Source of the DNA: Gnomoniopsis sp. IMI 355080
Taxonomy: Eukaryota > Ascomycota > Sordariomycetes > Diaporthales > Gnomoniaceae
Assembly (NCBI GenBank): GCA_027946555.1
Contig: JAPEVC010000136.1
Coordinates: 1 to 64,000 of the forward strand
DNA length: 64,000 nucleotides
Reading direction: 5' to 3'
Shown here: positions 20,867 through 32,978 of the stretch, piece after piece
Position numbering within the stretch: position 1 is the first letter of the stretch
Layout of the letters: each line of letters begins with the position of its first letter
The notes under the pieces: generated by a model
Database searches by the model: none
Told to the model about the DNA's origin: nothing
What the model saw: the letters and a program-made list of their open reading frames with translations, nothing else
Program-made: the position numbers and the translations under genes

Positions 20867-23725
20867 CTACATCACGCTGCACTCGCCCTCATTCTGCTGA
20901 CCGATCTTGCTGCGCGTGATGCGTTCGCGCTGGCGGGGTCCGTTCTTGCCCGAGCGCTTCAGCTCCTCGAGGCGCTCGCGAGCTTTGGGAAAATCCTGGG
21001 CTGCCTCGTGCGTCAGTATTGTGCCACTTTAATTTGTGACTAGACTGTGTGGTAAAAACTCACCAGCGGCTCTCCAGTACCACCTCTTGGCATCCTCCAT
21101 GTTGGCAGGAATACCGATGCCCATTTCTGTAAAATATCCCATGGCATACTCAGCCTTAGCTAGTCCGGCCATCGCCGCCTTGCGTGCCCACAAGTACGCC
21201 TCCGTGTCATTTTGCCCCAATACATTGTCGCTACCAGTTAGGTACCACCCACTAAGGGCCAGCTCTGACTGATGCTCGCCCTGCTCTGCCGCCTTTGAAT
21301 ACCACATGATTGACATCCTCGGCTCAATCGGGCAGCCCAGAAGGCCATACTCGAAGCAACAGCCTAGACGGAACTGGCTGAATTTATAACCCAGATCTGC
21401 AGCCTGTTTGAACAATCTGAATGCATAAGCTGAGTCTCGTAGAATGACATCGTTCGGTCCAGCGCTTTCGTATAGAAGCCCAAGTTCGTGCAATGCATGA
21501 GGATTCTCGACGTCGGCACACTCAGCTGCGCGTTTGAGCCAAGAAATCGCCTCGCGAGGATTTCTTTGCTGGCCCAACAATCCCTTCAACAAGATCATGC
21601 CCACTTTGTACATGGCCGGGGTGTCGCCCAATGTTGCTGCTCGCTTGTACCACTGCATTGCCTTTAGCGGATCCTTACGTGTGCCACCACCTTCCTCGTT
21701 TCCAATCTCACAACACACCGCTGTGCGGTATGCCGCTGCCGCATGGCCTAGCTTCGCCGCTGACTGATACAGCGAAAATGCCTCCTTGTTGTCAGGCTCG
21801 CCGCCAAAAAGGCCCTTGCCATTACCATCCGCAAGCGTGAACATAGCTTCCGAGTTCTGTGCGTGTGACAATTTCTTTAAAATCTTTTGGGCATCCACCA
21901 AGTAGCGTTCTCGAGCCTTTGCGCGCGCCTTAGGGTCCGGAATATTGGTGACAAGGACGTCGGCGGCCTCAATCAGCTTTTTGGCCAAACGAAGGGCGGT
22001 CTGCTGATCTTGAGAGTTGCTTTTAACCATGTTCCTTAGGCGTTCCAGCTCATCCGATGTCACAGTAGGTTCCTTTGCGGGGGTCGAAGTTGCCGAACGG
22101 GCCTGCATAGGTGGTCCAGCTACAGGCGCAGGCGCAGGAGAGGGTGTGGAAACAGGTGCTCCGTTGTAATTACGCATCGGCGGCGGCTTTTGGACCATTG
22201 AGCCGGGCATGTGCCCTGGCCGAATGGGAGCAGGATGAGACGGTAGACTATCAGCATTGGTGGGAGATGGCTGATGGCCCGGGCGAACGGGTGCTGCTCT
22301 GGGATTAACAGGGAGCCCTACAAAAGGCTGACTGGAACCGTTGGGCATTTGACCGTTCTGGGCCTGATAACCCGTGGATGGCATCGGAGGGGCATCCGGT
22401 GCCATCTCGAAAACGGCGTGCTGAGCGCGCAAATTAGGCTGCGACTTACTCTGATTCAGCTCTGGGACCCTCATAGGACCTCTCTGCGGCTCTGTCGGGC
22501 CAGCTTGGAGTGCCAGATCTAATGAATTTCGCGCGGGAGGAGCCGCGTCAAAATTGGGCATCTCGTGGTCGCGCGGAGGCCCACCGGAAGCTGCGTACCC
22601 ACTGACGCCTGCGTCACCGTAGTAATCGTCGTAGTAGCCGCCATTATCGTAATAGCTCCCCTCATATTCTTCATAGCCGTATGCTCCTCCTTGAGGTGGG
22701 GGTGGTCCTCGTTGAGGATACATACCCTGCGGCGGTGTTCGATGACTATTTGATGTTGCTGGGCGAGGTGGAGGCGGCATTCCTCGACCATAGGGCAAGG
22801 TGTCTGCCCGTTGGGGTGGATGCGCCATGTCGGGTGGGCCTCCTAATTGCGAGGGCATGGTCATGGTCCTGGATGGAGGCCCAAATCCTGGCTCTGGGAG
22901 GTCGCCATAGCCTCCCTGATTTGGAGCAGGACCTCGACGTTGGTCTGGAAAGCCTTGGGGCGGGTAATTTCGCGAAGGACCCGGCGGGCCTCGCTGCGAA
23001 TCCATGGACGGTCTGGGGCCATAGTCGTCCACCGAGGGGGCTCGGGTCGGGGCTCTGCCTTTAGTTTTTCTTGAATCAATATCCAGGCTGCCCATCCTCA
23101 CGAGGATGTTGTGCTCCTCATCGAGATTTGTCTTCCGTTGTTTGCCTGGGAATGTCGGGAAAGGGCTATCACCGAATCCTGGCTCGCCTGGAGATTTTTG
23201 AGACTGGATGAGGGGTTGTCTCGGACGGTTCACTTGACCGTAGTTAGACGCCTCTGCGATGACCTAGGAAAAAGAGCACAGAACAAGAGCAGTGGGGGAC
23301 TTACTGGAGGGATCAGAGTGAGGTTGGGCGAAGGGCGGGGGACGTCCTCGGCCTGGAGGAGGGCCATTGGCCGACCTTGCTGGCCCCGGTGGACCATATC
23401 CTCGGTGACCATCGGCCGTAGGAGGCCTTGGAATGCCGCGACCTCCGTTAATGGGACCGCCACGTCCGCGAGGAGGTGCACCACGAGCTGCGGCGGGGCC
23501 GTAGGGATCCCTTTGGGGCGGCGGGCCACGCTGGGGTTGAGCATAACCGTCGGTATAGGGAGCTCCATAGCCTTGGTCGTAGCCATAATCATCATAGCCA
23601 TAGTCGCCCTGACGCTGGTCGTAAATCTGGTTGTATTGCTGAGGTGGGGGCCCGGGAGCCCCGGGGTACTGGCGCTGTGGAGGAGGTCGCGGGGGCTGCC
23701 CTCCGTAACCTCCTTGGTAGGCCAT
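20867..23725 (-). CDS. skt5: Chitin synthase activator Skt5/Chs4 with Sel1 repeats and C-terminal CaaX box
   Basis: Regulator that activates and localises class IV-type chitin synthase at the plasma membrane and septum. Three exons: 23305-23725, 21064-23253 and 20867-21000, with introns of 51 bp (GTAAGT) and 63 bp (GTGAGT); the product is 914 residues. The first ~470 residues are a Pro/Gly/Tyr/Gln-rich disordered region (MAYQGGYGGQPPRPPPQRQ; GYDDYGYDQGYG). The C-terminal half holds tandem Sel1/TPR-like repeats (AKLGHAAAAYRTAVCCEIG; GDTPAMYKVGMILLKG; NPHALHELGLLYESAG; AKAEYAMGYFTEMGIG). The separate last exon encodes ARERLEELKRSGKNGPRQRE and ends in CSVM, a CaaX prenylation motif known in Skt5/Chs4. 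The exon 1/2 junction was chosen to keep frame, using the acceptor four codons before the Asn-Tyr-Gly segment; an alternative nearby acceptor would break the frame. Confidence 0.92.
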
Positions 23726-26700
23726 CTCTGTGCAGATGTTTGTGTGCAAGTTGCGACTTTCCTTTGGACCTCAATTTGCGTCGTCGGCAGCCAGCCAGCC
23801 CAACTGGCCTGTTCCTGAGGCGGCGGACGGTCTGGACAGTCTCTCCGCCCCGAAAAGATGGGTATTATATGAACGACGGTGGCAAGTGAATTATTCCCAT
23901 CTGTAGTCTCCAGAACCTGGTGTTGACAGAGGTCACGGTCGAGTCAATCGGCGTTCTAGGCCTGAGCTTGCTGTAGCAGTCGTCGCAGGCTGACGGTGCG
24001 CGGGACACGGCGAGAGCGTCAAGATGCTGTTTGGAGTTCAATACCAATGAAGCGGAGGCTTTGCAAAAGGTCGGAGCTAACGGGTCGCGGTTGATCCGTG
24101 CGAAGTGGGCAAGGACGGTTGAATTCGAAACAAATAGTGGTGGCAGCTGTGACGACAAGTAGAGAGAGACAGTGAGAGGCAGTGGCTGTGCTTGGGCCCG
24201 GGCTGTGCTGTGCTGTGCCGTGTGCTTGAACGGAGCGTTCAGAGCAGTTCGACAAAAGAAAGCTGATGAAATAAAAAACTGCACAGCTATGGGATGGGAA
24301 GCGACAAAGTCATCCAAAAGAAGGACAGGCTATGGTTGTTGGCTTGCTGTTGTTGTTAGGTATCGTGCGCAATCGAGAGACACTGGGTGGTTTTGGTGTC
24401 TTGCCCTGATGTTTGAGGAAAGGGCCCATGGACTTCCACTTCAATGCTCAGGGCCGCCCAGGAAGGACTCCCGAATGCCCTGAGTGCATGGGCAAGGTGG
24501 GGCCGGGGAGTGGGGCACAGACCGCCCTGATCCACGCACCTAGGAATTTGCTGGGGTGAGAAAGGTACTACGCAGTACCTAGATACCTAGGTAACATAGT
24601 ACTGTACGTGTGCAGCTCCGTACCTACTATAGTATTGCCCTGCCGGCCCTGCCCACTACCCAGGTACTGCTTGACAGCAGTATGATGACCTGCAAGGACA
24701 TGACCTCCATCCTCCCTGAATCCATCCACACCACCACCCCCGTGGACACTGGTATACTGCACATGTACCTACTGTACTGTACCTAAAGCAGGCAGGCAAG
24801 CAGGTGGCCCTTAATGTTCCAATGTCTTTTAATTAACTGATCATCATGCAGAATCTGCTATGCATATTTCTATATATACCCACTTGGTTACTACTCGATA
24901 CTATAATATCCATTGCAGTTTTATTTCACTTTATTTCATCTGAAACTGTGGACATGCCTCGGGGTTCTTCCACGGGTTCTAATAACTACAGACATCTACC
25001 TACCTAGGTACACCTTTGGAGTACTACTTATAAGATCGCATCGGTAAGCCTTCCGACGGGATGATCCTCAGGTCGATCTCTACCTATCCAGCCTAGTCCA
25101 TGTCTACCATCGAGTACTAGATGCGCAGCAGAACAGTAGAGCAGTAAATCCGCGCGGCAGAATTGTCAAGCTTTGTCTCGAATGAGCCACTCGCGTGCTG
25201 ATGATGCTGGCTTGGCAAAAGTTAACCTCGTCCGAACGACTTAGTATCATGTATCCGTCGCCATTGCCCGATCGTTTATTGTCCAGGCACAGCATTGCAT
25301 GGAAGGCATTGCCCCTACTACCTGAATACCTAGGTACTATATAGTACCGAGTAGGATTCACATTTCATTACATGGCAACCTTTCGGGCTCTTTGTGCCGT
25401 TCCCCTGGACCCTTCCCGTCGACTTGCTTCCGGCACACGTATATGTGTCAGAACAGCAACGCCCACCTGGTCCACAGATGGTTGAGATGGGTTTTGGCCC
25501 CTGCACGGTGGTAAGGGTCCCCGACACAGGCTTTATGCTCTCAAACTTATTCCACCCGGCAGCCGGTCACCGTTCGCCAATCTGGCACGCATGGCCCTGA
25601 CTCGTCAACAAGCTCGTCGTCAAGTTCCTGCGAGACAACTTGCCCATGGCTCCTTCGGCTCCAGCTTGTCGCAGCTGTCATCTCGCACTCGACTCGCCAC
25701 AGACTATTTGCATCGCTGCGGCCCGCACTCCATTCACAGCCAATCTGCCGAGTGGCCTTCTCACTGCCATTTCTCCTTCACTGCCTCATGTACCATTACA
25801 GTAATAGGACTGAAGCATGACTTTGGCAAATTACTTGAGGCCTCCCCTCGAGTGTGCAGCAACACGCAATTCAGCCCTCAACGAGACATCCCAGTTAATC
25901 AGGCCCGAGGGGCGCAGTCCTCGAGAGGCTGTGTGCTAAGATTTGTAAAGGTAGTGCTACGTAGTAGTACTACATGTTATGAGTACCTAGGTATATCAGG
26001 CCAGTCGGCCAATTTTTCAAGATTGTTTCGACTTTCGCTGTTGTGCTTGCTTGTCATCCGATCTACCTACATCAACCATAGAACAAATTCCGGTGTCTCT
26101 GACGTCGCTGTTTCGACGATTTGCACCTCTCATCCAACGAAGCCGCCGTCTCATCAAACGCGGCTCACGGTACCTTCGCGTCCTGCCCATCCGCATGCGC
26201 ACTACCGATCCCAGTTAGATTGGCCCACTGGCCTCTGCAACCTCTCACGCTCCCGGACTGGGGTTTTCAATGAGACCCGCCTGCCCACGTGCAATCTACA
26301 CGCTACGGCTCACTTTATCCTTTTCATATATACCTACCAGCGAGTCTACGAGCCAGCGAGCCCAGCCTAGCTATGGGCACGATCCAGACACCAATGGCAA
26401 CCTGTCTATGCTTATTTCTGGAAGCTTACCTATGCCTGGCTTCTTAAGTTCGGGCTACTCGTCAAATAGGAACATTCAGTCCTCGAACCTCTATTGTTCA
26501 CGGGCGGGAGCAGCTCCGTCCCAGACTCTAAGAAGCCGTTTTGCGCTAGTAGCGTTGCATGAAGCGTGATGTCACACCCCGAATACAAGCCTGGTGCTTC
26601 TACGACTTGTCTGGGCCCACATAGATCGTCAGGGGAGAACTTGTGGTGATCTGTGAGAGGTCGACTGGCGACTGGTGTGTGCGCTTGTCCACGTCGACTA

Positions 26701-28135
26701 CATATCTATGAATGCCTTACATACACGTGTTACAGTAACATCTTGGTCAGAGACATGCGTGACCCAAGTGTGGCGTCCACTATCTCTTCCTGTCTCTTTG
26801 ACAGCACTCACGCATCTCCTTGCATGTTACATCAACAGACCTCAAGCCTAAGATAGCCTTTCATGTGTGCCTGTCACTGCTGTATTGGAAAGGCACCTGG
26901 CGTGTTTCTATACAGTATCATGCTTGCTTTTCGACTTGCACTCCGTCTAGTTTCCCTCTTTAGGACATTGGTCTGCTCGTGGCCCTACGTGAAAGAGAGA
27001 GCCGCGGAACTCAGGACTGGGCAACAAGTGGCATTCAACCACTAACAATCGAGATGTACAGATCGGGGCAGACTGCACCCGGTACGACTTGGGCCAGAAA
27101 AGTCTCAAGTCGTCATCGTGGAGGGAATGGTCTTATCTATTCGACAATTTGGCCTTGTCAATTGGTTTGACACCGCGATGTGCAGCATGCGACCTTTTGA
27201 CGGCCGTGAGCGACCTGACTCGTTGACAAGTCGTAGAGACACAGAGAGAGTGTGTGTTTGTAGTGTGCGTACCGCAGTACGTCGTGCCTGCAAAGGTGTG
27301 TGGACGTCCTCTGGCTGACGCGTTCCAGGTATGCTGTTCCCGGCATGCCAAGACAAACATATGTATCCCTAGAATGTTCTCTCAGCGTCTTCACTTCTTC
27401 ACTTTTTCCAAGAGGGTGACTACACTCCCGGTCACCGTGGCCACTCAAGACAGCGCCAATGCCCGGCCGGCTCTTGGCCACTCTTATGAAGAGCACGCCT
27501 CACACGGCTGGTAGGTAAGTCTCCTTTCGACTTCCCTCTGGTCAGGGTGACTCAGCATCTTCGGAGATGCAAATGGGGAGTGTGGCAGGGAGTGTTCGAA
27601 GTCAGATTTGCTGGTGTGCTGATCGTGGCTCTTCCATATACTGTGTCATATATACAGGACTTGTGGACAGCAGATTGGAGCCAATATAGCAGACGTAGGG
27701 TTTTCCAAAGCCACTTGCGCCAGCTTATGATTATGTAGGGTCTTGAAGCAGGCAAGGCGTGTTATTGAGCCACTTGATGGGGGGATTTTGTTGATTCCCG
27801 ACCTCTGTGGTGAATACATCAGCTTTAAAGCACCGAGAAAACCAGAGTATGCAAAATATAGTGCTACAAGGAGATAAATTAAGAAAGAATGGTAGATAGT
27901 AAAATGCGTGTTGGGACTGGGCAACGGTCTAAGAGTGGGCCTCTTGGATGCTTTGAACCAATGAACATCCTCTGTTTTGCAATTGGAGACCACTGCCGTT
28001 TTTTCCACAGGCCAATCGACGACGTCACGCCCGCAACAAAAACGTCTGTACCAACTCGTGTATATATCCCATTTGTGAATACACCCACAATTCGAGAGTC
28101 TTAAGTTTTCAAAGATCAAAGCACAAGTCGTCACC
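23726..28135. other. Gene-free region, 4.4 kb
   Basis: No gene I can support between the Skt5 start and cbp4. The left 600 bp should contain the Skt5 promoter and leader. Several open frames exceed 60 codons, the longest 259 codons at 25591-26370, but composition and lack of motifs or splice sites argue against them. The stretch 24.5-26.0 kb is unusual in carrying several TACCTAGGTA palindromes and many short GTAC/CTAC-rich segments. Confidence 0.55.
24584..25993. repeat. Cluster of TACCTAGGTA palindromes
   Basis: Perfect 10-bp palindromes TACCTAGGTA at 24584-24593, 25001-25010, 25327-25336 and 25984-25993. The third overlaps a 16-bp palindrome, GGTACTATATAGTACC, at 25333-25348. All lie in gene-free DNA. 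Other copies occur near 28.67 kb and 41.3-41.5 kb. Role unknown. Confidence 0.85.
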
Positions 28136-28650
28136 ATGCCAAAGAAGCCAATAAATTGGGGTATGTTGGCGAAGATGTTTGGAGGGTACGTTCAAGCTGT
28201 ATCTCGCCTCACGACTTGATGACTGACTGATATGCGCAATACCCAGTGGCGCCGTGATCTGTGTGGGCGGGCCAGCACTGGTGTACTATGTATCGCCGAC
28301 GGAAGAAGAGCTTTTCAAGAAGTACAATCCGGATTTGCAGAAGAAGAGCCTCGAAAATCGCAATCAGAAGCAGCAAGAGTTCGATGAGTTTGTCTCCAAG
28401 TTGAAGGAGTACTCCAAGTCTGACAAGCCAAGTAAGTATGCGGCCCTTTCCAGTTGCAACACACTTCTCAATCGAAACGGGGGAAAACAATTATTGAATC
28501 TTTGCTGCAGTATGGGTGGTGCAAGCCGAGGCGGCAGAGAAGGACAGGCAGATGAAGCGGTTACAGCTCAGGAAGAGCGCTGAGGAAGAGAGGCTGCGGA
28601 AAGAAGCATTGAGAAGGGAACTAGGTCTTTCAACTGACTCGGACAATTGA
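28136..28650 (+). CDS. cbp4: Cbp4, cytochrome bc1 complex assembly factor
   Basis: Small mitochondrial inner-membrane protein needed for cytochrome b maturation and complex III assembly. Three exons: 28136-28185, 28247-28431 and 28511-28650, with introns of 61 bp (GTACGT, branch CTGAC, CCAG) and 79 bp (GTAAGT...GCAG); the product is 124 residues. The product starts MPKKPINWGMLAKMFGGGAV, which leads into one membrane segment (GAVICVGGPALVYYVS). Then come PTEEELFKKYNPDLQKKSLE and a charged coiled-coil-like tail (AEAAEKDRQMKRLQLRKSAEEE), the standard Cbp4 layout and length. The second junction restores KPIWVVQAE. The exon structure is fixed by frame and by the conserved NPDLQ block. Confidence 0.95.
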
Positions 28651-29533
28651 AGTTCCAGCAGCTTACCTACCTAGGTAGGTAGATAGGAGGACATGCAATA
28701 TGGCAGGCGGTACATGGCACAGGCCAAGTTGGTGTAGCATTTGGCAGGTTCGAGGGCGCTCAGGAGTTGGGACTGGCACAGGCGTGCCATGAGTTTGCAG
28801 GCAACGTAGCAGAACGGGTCATTTACGGTTCGAATGATTTTATTCATGGTGGCATTGTCATTGGAATGGGGGGAGTGAACGATAAGACTATACCATCTGC
28901 TTTGAAACTGTCCTATATTGGCAAAAATTACCTTCGTTTGATACTCTACATTGGTGGTCTTCATGTATTTAATATGGTTGGTAGGTATTTAGATGGTCCG
29001 TGCGAAGCAGTGCCAGTTCATTACTTGAGTCTTGAGAAAGGCGCGCCACAACCCGCCCCCCCCCCAAAGGGAGTCAGATTTGGCCGATGGCGGGGAACAC
29101 CCATCGATCACGTGGATTTTTTTCTTCCGCCCACATCTTGACTACCCACCTTAACGCCGACCTCTCTGCAGCAACGACGACGTCGACGAGTACGAGACAA
29201 TTAAAAAGTGAGTGTCCTGAACCTCTGATCCTGGGTGTTCATACCTGATTTCACCAATGGAGCACAAAAAGGCAAAGTTTGGCCTGCAAATTGGAAGAAA
29301 CATGGGGCTGGAGCTGCTAGAGAGCAAGCTTGTTCTTGTTGGGGCGCCTGGGGCTTGCAGTGCAGCGGAGGCAAACCCAATACAGAATGAACGAGAATTT
29401 GACACTGACAGAATGCTATTACTACACTTAGCCAGGCCAACAACCTGATCATCTACTCCCACCGACCCGACTCCCACCGAATCCTTCCACTACCTCCTCG
29501 TCTCCGTCTTTCCCTCCTCCTGTCATCATCAAC
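28651..29533. promoter_or_regulatory. Intergenic region with NAC beta promoter and likely 5' leader intron
   Basis: About 880 bp. A GC-box-like C-rich tract lies near 29056-29068. A consensus donor at 29208 (GTGAGT) and an acceptor around 29435 (GCCAG) would remove ~228 bp and leave a short upstream non-coding exon ending in ATTAAAAA, consistent with an intron in the 5' untranslated region of the following gene. The leader intron is an inference. Confidence 0.4.
28664..28681. repeat. 18-bp perfect palindrome TACCTACCTAGGTAGGTA
   Basis: Extended form of the dispersed TACCTAGGTA element, starting 14 bp after the cbp4 stop codon and therefore probably within its 3' untranslated region or terminator region. 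In RNA it could form a short stem. Confidence 0.85.
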
Positions 29534-30171
29534 ATGTCCGACATCCAAGAGCGCCTCAAGAAGCTCGGTGCTTCGTCGCGCATCGGCGGCAAGGGCACCC
29601 CACGCAGGAAGATGAAGCGCGCACCCCAGCGATCCGGTTCCGACGACAAGAAGTTGCAGCAGGCTCTCAAGAAGCTCAACGTTCAGCCCATCCAGGCTAT
29701 CGAGGAGGTCAATATGTTCAAGAGCGACGGCAACGTCATTCACTTTGCCGCGCCTAAGGGTGAGTGATGTGGATCCACAGCCGTCTTCCTCCGCCCAGGA
29801 CGAAGTCGAAGACAACTACAACAACTACTACAACTACAACTACATTGCAATTGGGAATGGAAGAAAGACATGCATGATTTCTACATGCGAGACGAGTCCC
29901 GGCTATTGCTGACATTGCACCTATCACAGTCCACGCTGCCGTCCCCGCAAACACCTTCGCCATCTACGGTGCCGGCGAGGACAAGGAGCTGACTGAGCTT
30001 GTTCCCGGTATTCTTAACCAGCTCGGCCCCGACTCCCTGGCGTCTCTGCGTAAGCTGGCCGAGAGCTACCAGAGCATGCAGAAGAGCGACGAGGGCAAGG
30101 ATGGTGACGAGGACGACATTCCCGAGCTTGTTGCCGGCGAGAACTTCGAGGGCGAGTCCAAGGTCGAGTAG
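29534..30171 (+). CDS. egd1: Nascent polypeptide-associated complex beta subunit (BTF3/Egd1)
   Basis: Ribosome-associated chaperone subunit that with alpha-NAC shields nascent chains at the exit tunnel. Two exons, 29534-29759 and 29930-30171, with a 170-bp intron (GTGAGT...CTGAC...ACAG), longer than most here, containing an ACAACTAC-type microsatellite. The product is 155 residues. The N terminus MSDIQERLKKLGASSRIGGK is followed by the basic ribosome-binding PRRKMKR segment. The NAC domain reads QQALKKLNVQPIQAIEEVNMF, then VIHFAAPKVHAAVPANTFAIYG across the junction, and LVPGILNQLGPDSLASLRKLAES. The tail is acidic (DGDEDDIPELV). Family, length and start agree with other ascomycete Egd1 proteins. 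Confidence 0.96.
29812..29843 (+). repeat. ACAACTAC microsatellite in the NAC beta intron
   Basis: Short imperfect CAA/CTA trinucleotide-type repeat wholly inside the 170-bp intron of the NAC beta gene; it probably accounts for part of the extra intron length. Confidence 0.75.
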
Positions 30172-30655
30172 ATATACCACACGCACCACCAGCTCGGATT
30201 GCTCTGGTTGACTGGAACTGAGAGTGGCCTATCAATCTACCGAGGCTTGGATTGGATGAAAAGGTCATTTACACCCAATACTTTTGGTCCCGAGAGAGAT
30301 GATATTTGCCCGCGGGCATAGCGCTGATGTTTGGTGCAATCGACCAATTCCTTCCGACACTGTGTGACGACAATTCAAAAAAAAGCATCATCATCATCCT
30401 GATTTTATAATGACTTGCGGCGGTCAGGGTCCATGGAAAGGCGGATCGGGACATATCTTGTGGAACACTCTTGGCACTGGGAGAAGAACCCATCTCGCTC
30501 CGGGTTCTGCGAAGATGAAAATGAACAAATTGAATAACCCGAAGATGTCTTCTGGTCTCCACGTTCTTCCTCCCTTGCGATGTTGTAGGGTGTTTTAGAT
30601 GTTATGACGCAAGGACTGATGTATGCTGCTCTGGACGTGGCTGATCGTGACTTTC
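30172..30655. other. Convergent 3' intergenic region of egd1 and tad1
   Basis: About 480 bp between two facing stop codons, presumably both 3' untranslated regions. No gene seen. Confidence 0.6.
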
Positions 30656-32307
30656 TCAGAGGGCCATCCCAAATTCCTCGTCGCCAATGTTTCTTACCCA
30701 TCCCTTGAGCGCTTCTGCTCTGAGACCCTGCTTGACCTTCCTTCTCTCTGCAAGAGCCTCTGCGTCTTTCAAGCCCTTATACGTCCCCTGTCCGAAATTG
30801 GACTTGTCAATTCCAGCCACCTGCCCAGCAATGTGCCCAGCCAAGGTCCACATGTTTTTTCTAGAAACTGCACTACCACCCTTGGGATCTGTCTGTTTCC
30901 TCCCCTGCAATGCGCCGCCAATAATGCTCTCCACAAGCCCATTAGCCGTCCATAGAGCAGCAAGGTTACTTGCCACGTACTTGGTCCCCTCCAGCCCATC
31001 AACCCTCCGCGAAAAATGAAATACCATACCCGTAGTACGCACCTCAAATGGTTGGAAGGCATACCCACCCTCCCAACTCCCCTGTACAGAACCCATCCGT
31101 CCCTGCGGCGAGAAGCACCTCTCTACCGCGGTCGCCGAGTACTGACTTTCGGGTAGTATCAAGCTCGTCAGATATACATTCTCCGGCGAGACGAGCAACG
31201 AAGTTACGGAGCTCAGTAGAGACGTGCACTGCTTCGCTGCCAGCTTGTCCGAGCATGATTTGGACAACGTTGGTGGAGCGTCTGGACGGGCGGGCTTCCG
31301 CCGCACCACACCCAGACGTGAGAAGCACGCGCGGCCCAGCAGCAATGGGTCCGGCGTACTTTCGCAGGAGCCAGTGCTGAGGCCGGTTTTCTCCATCATC
31401 TTCTTCGAGAGCGGCGCCTCCCACGGGGTTGCGTCTTCTTGCGCGGCTATGGTGAGCTCCATGGAGGCATCGCCACAGGGAGCCTCGGAGCAGTACATGT
31501 GGAGAGTAACATCGTCGCGCCAGGCGAAAGGAGCTTGTGGTCGGCCAGGCGCAGTGAAATCTGCATCTTTTGTTACTCTGAGACAAAGGTATGGGGAATC
31601 AACGGCGTCTGTGAGAATGCTCTTGCACTCTCTCAAGAGGAAGTGGTTGAATGCGCGCATGCAGAGAACCTCAGCATGCCAATCGTGCAAGATGTTGCCG
31701 CGGGCTAAGGGAATTTTAGTGGTGGGAAGGCATTTCATGCCGGTGCTAAGGAAAATTAGCTACTGCTCCGAGGTAGGCGTTGAAAATTAGATATGTCCTT
31801 GTTTTCAATCTTGAGGATCTTTTTTTTTTTACCGACCCCTTCAGCGATGATCCAAAGTTCATTGGCTGAGGCGGAAAACTAGTGTATTCGTCCCATCGAG
31901 TACACCATCTATAGCTTATTCAACGTAGGTATTCAGGAATACCTCACTCCTGGGAGTTTCGACTCATTGAATTGCACGAACCGGAGCTTAGGGCAACACC
32001 TATATGCTGGCTTGCTTCTTGCTGGACTGACGAGCCAAGTCAACGGCCTCCCTGATGATCGGCAACAAGCAACAAGGACACACATTGATGCAAGACTTCT
32101 TGCCACATCGAGGGGGTTCATTCAACACCGTGAGACCTACGCAAGAGCCAAACATCTCAGAGACCCATCTCCGAGTGTGGCAACTATGCCACTCAAGGGC
32201 ACCCATTCCTGGATCCCGTGTCCTCGCTGTCGCGGCTTCCTTTTGGAAGGAAGCCGGTCAAACTCTCTAAGGACGGAGGATGCCACGGCATCCGCGTCGG
32301 TTGTCAT
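30656..32307 (-). CDS. tad1: tRNA-specific adenosine deaminase 1 (Tad1/ADAT1)
   Basis: Deaminates adenosine 37 of tRNA-Ala to inosine, using a zinc-dependent ADAR-type deaminase domain. Two exons: 32141-32307 and 30656-31745, separated by a 395-bp intron (donor GTAGGT, acceptor TTAG) that is by far the longest I can fix in this window. The product is 418 residues. Exon 1 encodes VLREFDRLPSKRKP and EWVPLSGIVA, conserved in fungal Tad1. The junction restores CLALATGMKCLP. Exon 2 has the catalytic HAE motif (about residues 79-81, DWHAEVL), the zinc ligands in APCGD (Cys near 146) and the SCSDKL motif. The main exon alone would lack the N-terminal ~58 residues, so the small first exon matters. 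The start is the ATG at 32305-32307. Confidence 0.93.
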
Positions 32308-32978
32308 CAAATACTCGATAGATGTATTTAGATGCTTGTCTTCAGGCAGTCAGAGTCAGACGCCGCACCGTCAAAATTTGATCTGTAAAGAAGTCCAGAA
32401 GGGTGATAGAAGGAGTATAAATTGAGTGAAGAGCCTCTCTCAGCTATTCATTGTCGTCCGCGTCGCTCGCGTCGCTGTAGGAGAATGTAAGATGTTACGA
32501 ATGAACGCCTATCGGGGAGTAGCCGGCGTTCGTCTCTTCTGGCAAGCTTCAGCTTAGCGTACAGCTGGCAACGTCTGGGAACCAGCGGGCAGGCACGAAC
32601 AGCTTCCACAGGAGTTGGGAGGCCTTCGTACGTTATGAAAAGTATAGAGAACAGGCTCGATTAGAGGATCGAGACAACACAGGCTCTTTTCAGATCATAC
32701 AATCAGAAGTTCATTCTCGTCATTTCAAATAGGCAGATGTTGACGGGAAAGCCAACGCAGGTGAATGAAATCTGAGACCCCTGTCGTTACTTGCAGTAGC
32801 ATCTCTGTAACTTGCAAACGATCTTTCTTGTTCTTGGCGCTGCTTATGTCAGCCGCATGTTCCGCACTTTTTTGCCCTAGGGCAAAAATCCAGATCACGG
32901 AACATCTCATCGCCTACCGACAACCCCATCAATCCGACAACCCAACGACCCTCGTACCGCCACGACACCACATTCAAA
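32308..32978. promoter_or_regulatory. Divergent promoter region for tad1 and rpl24
   Basis: The 671 bp between start codons on opposite strands. It holds a 20-bp perfect palindrome (described separately) 90 bp before the rpl24 ATG. The right end should carry the ribosomal-protein promoter. Confidence 0.6.
32869..32888. promoter_or_regulatory. 20-bp perfect palindrome upstream of rpl24
   Basis: TTTTTGCCCTAGGGCAAAAA, perfectly self-complementary, ending 90 bp before the rpl24 start codon. Position and symmetry fit a dimeric factor site in a ribosomal-protein promoter; the factor is unknown. The core CCCTA/TAGGG half-sites resemble telomere-repeat-like boxes used by Tbf1-type factors in some ascomycetes, but that link is a guess. 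Confidence 0.55.

Noticed and set aside
25591..26370. 259-codon plus-strand open frame in the gene-free region
   Set aside because: Starts in an unremarkable context, has low-complexity Ser/His/Arg-rich content, no motifs and no compatible splice sites.
28767..29141. 124-codon plus-strand frame between cbp4 and egd1
   Set aside because: No ATG start, no known domain, ends within a C-rich promoter tract.
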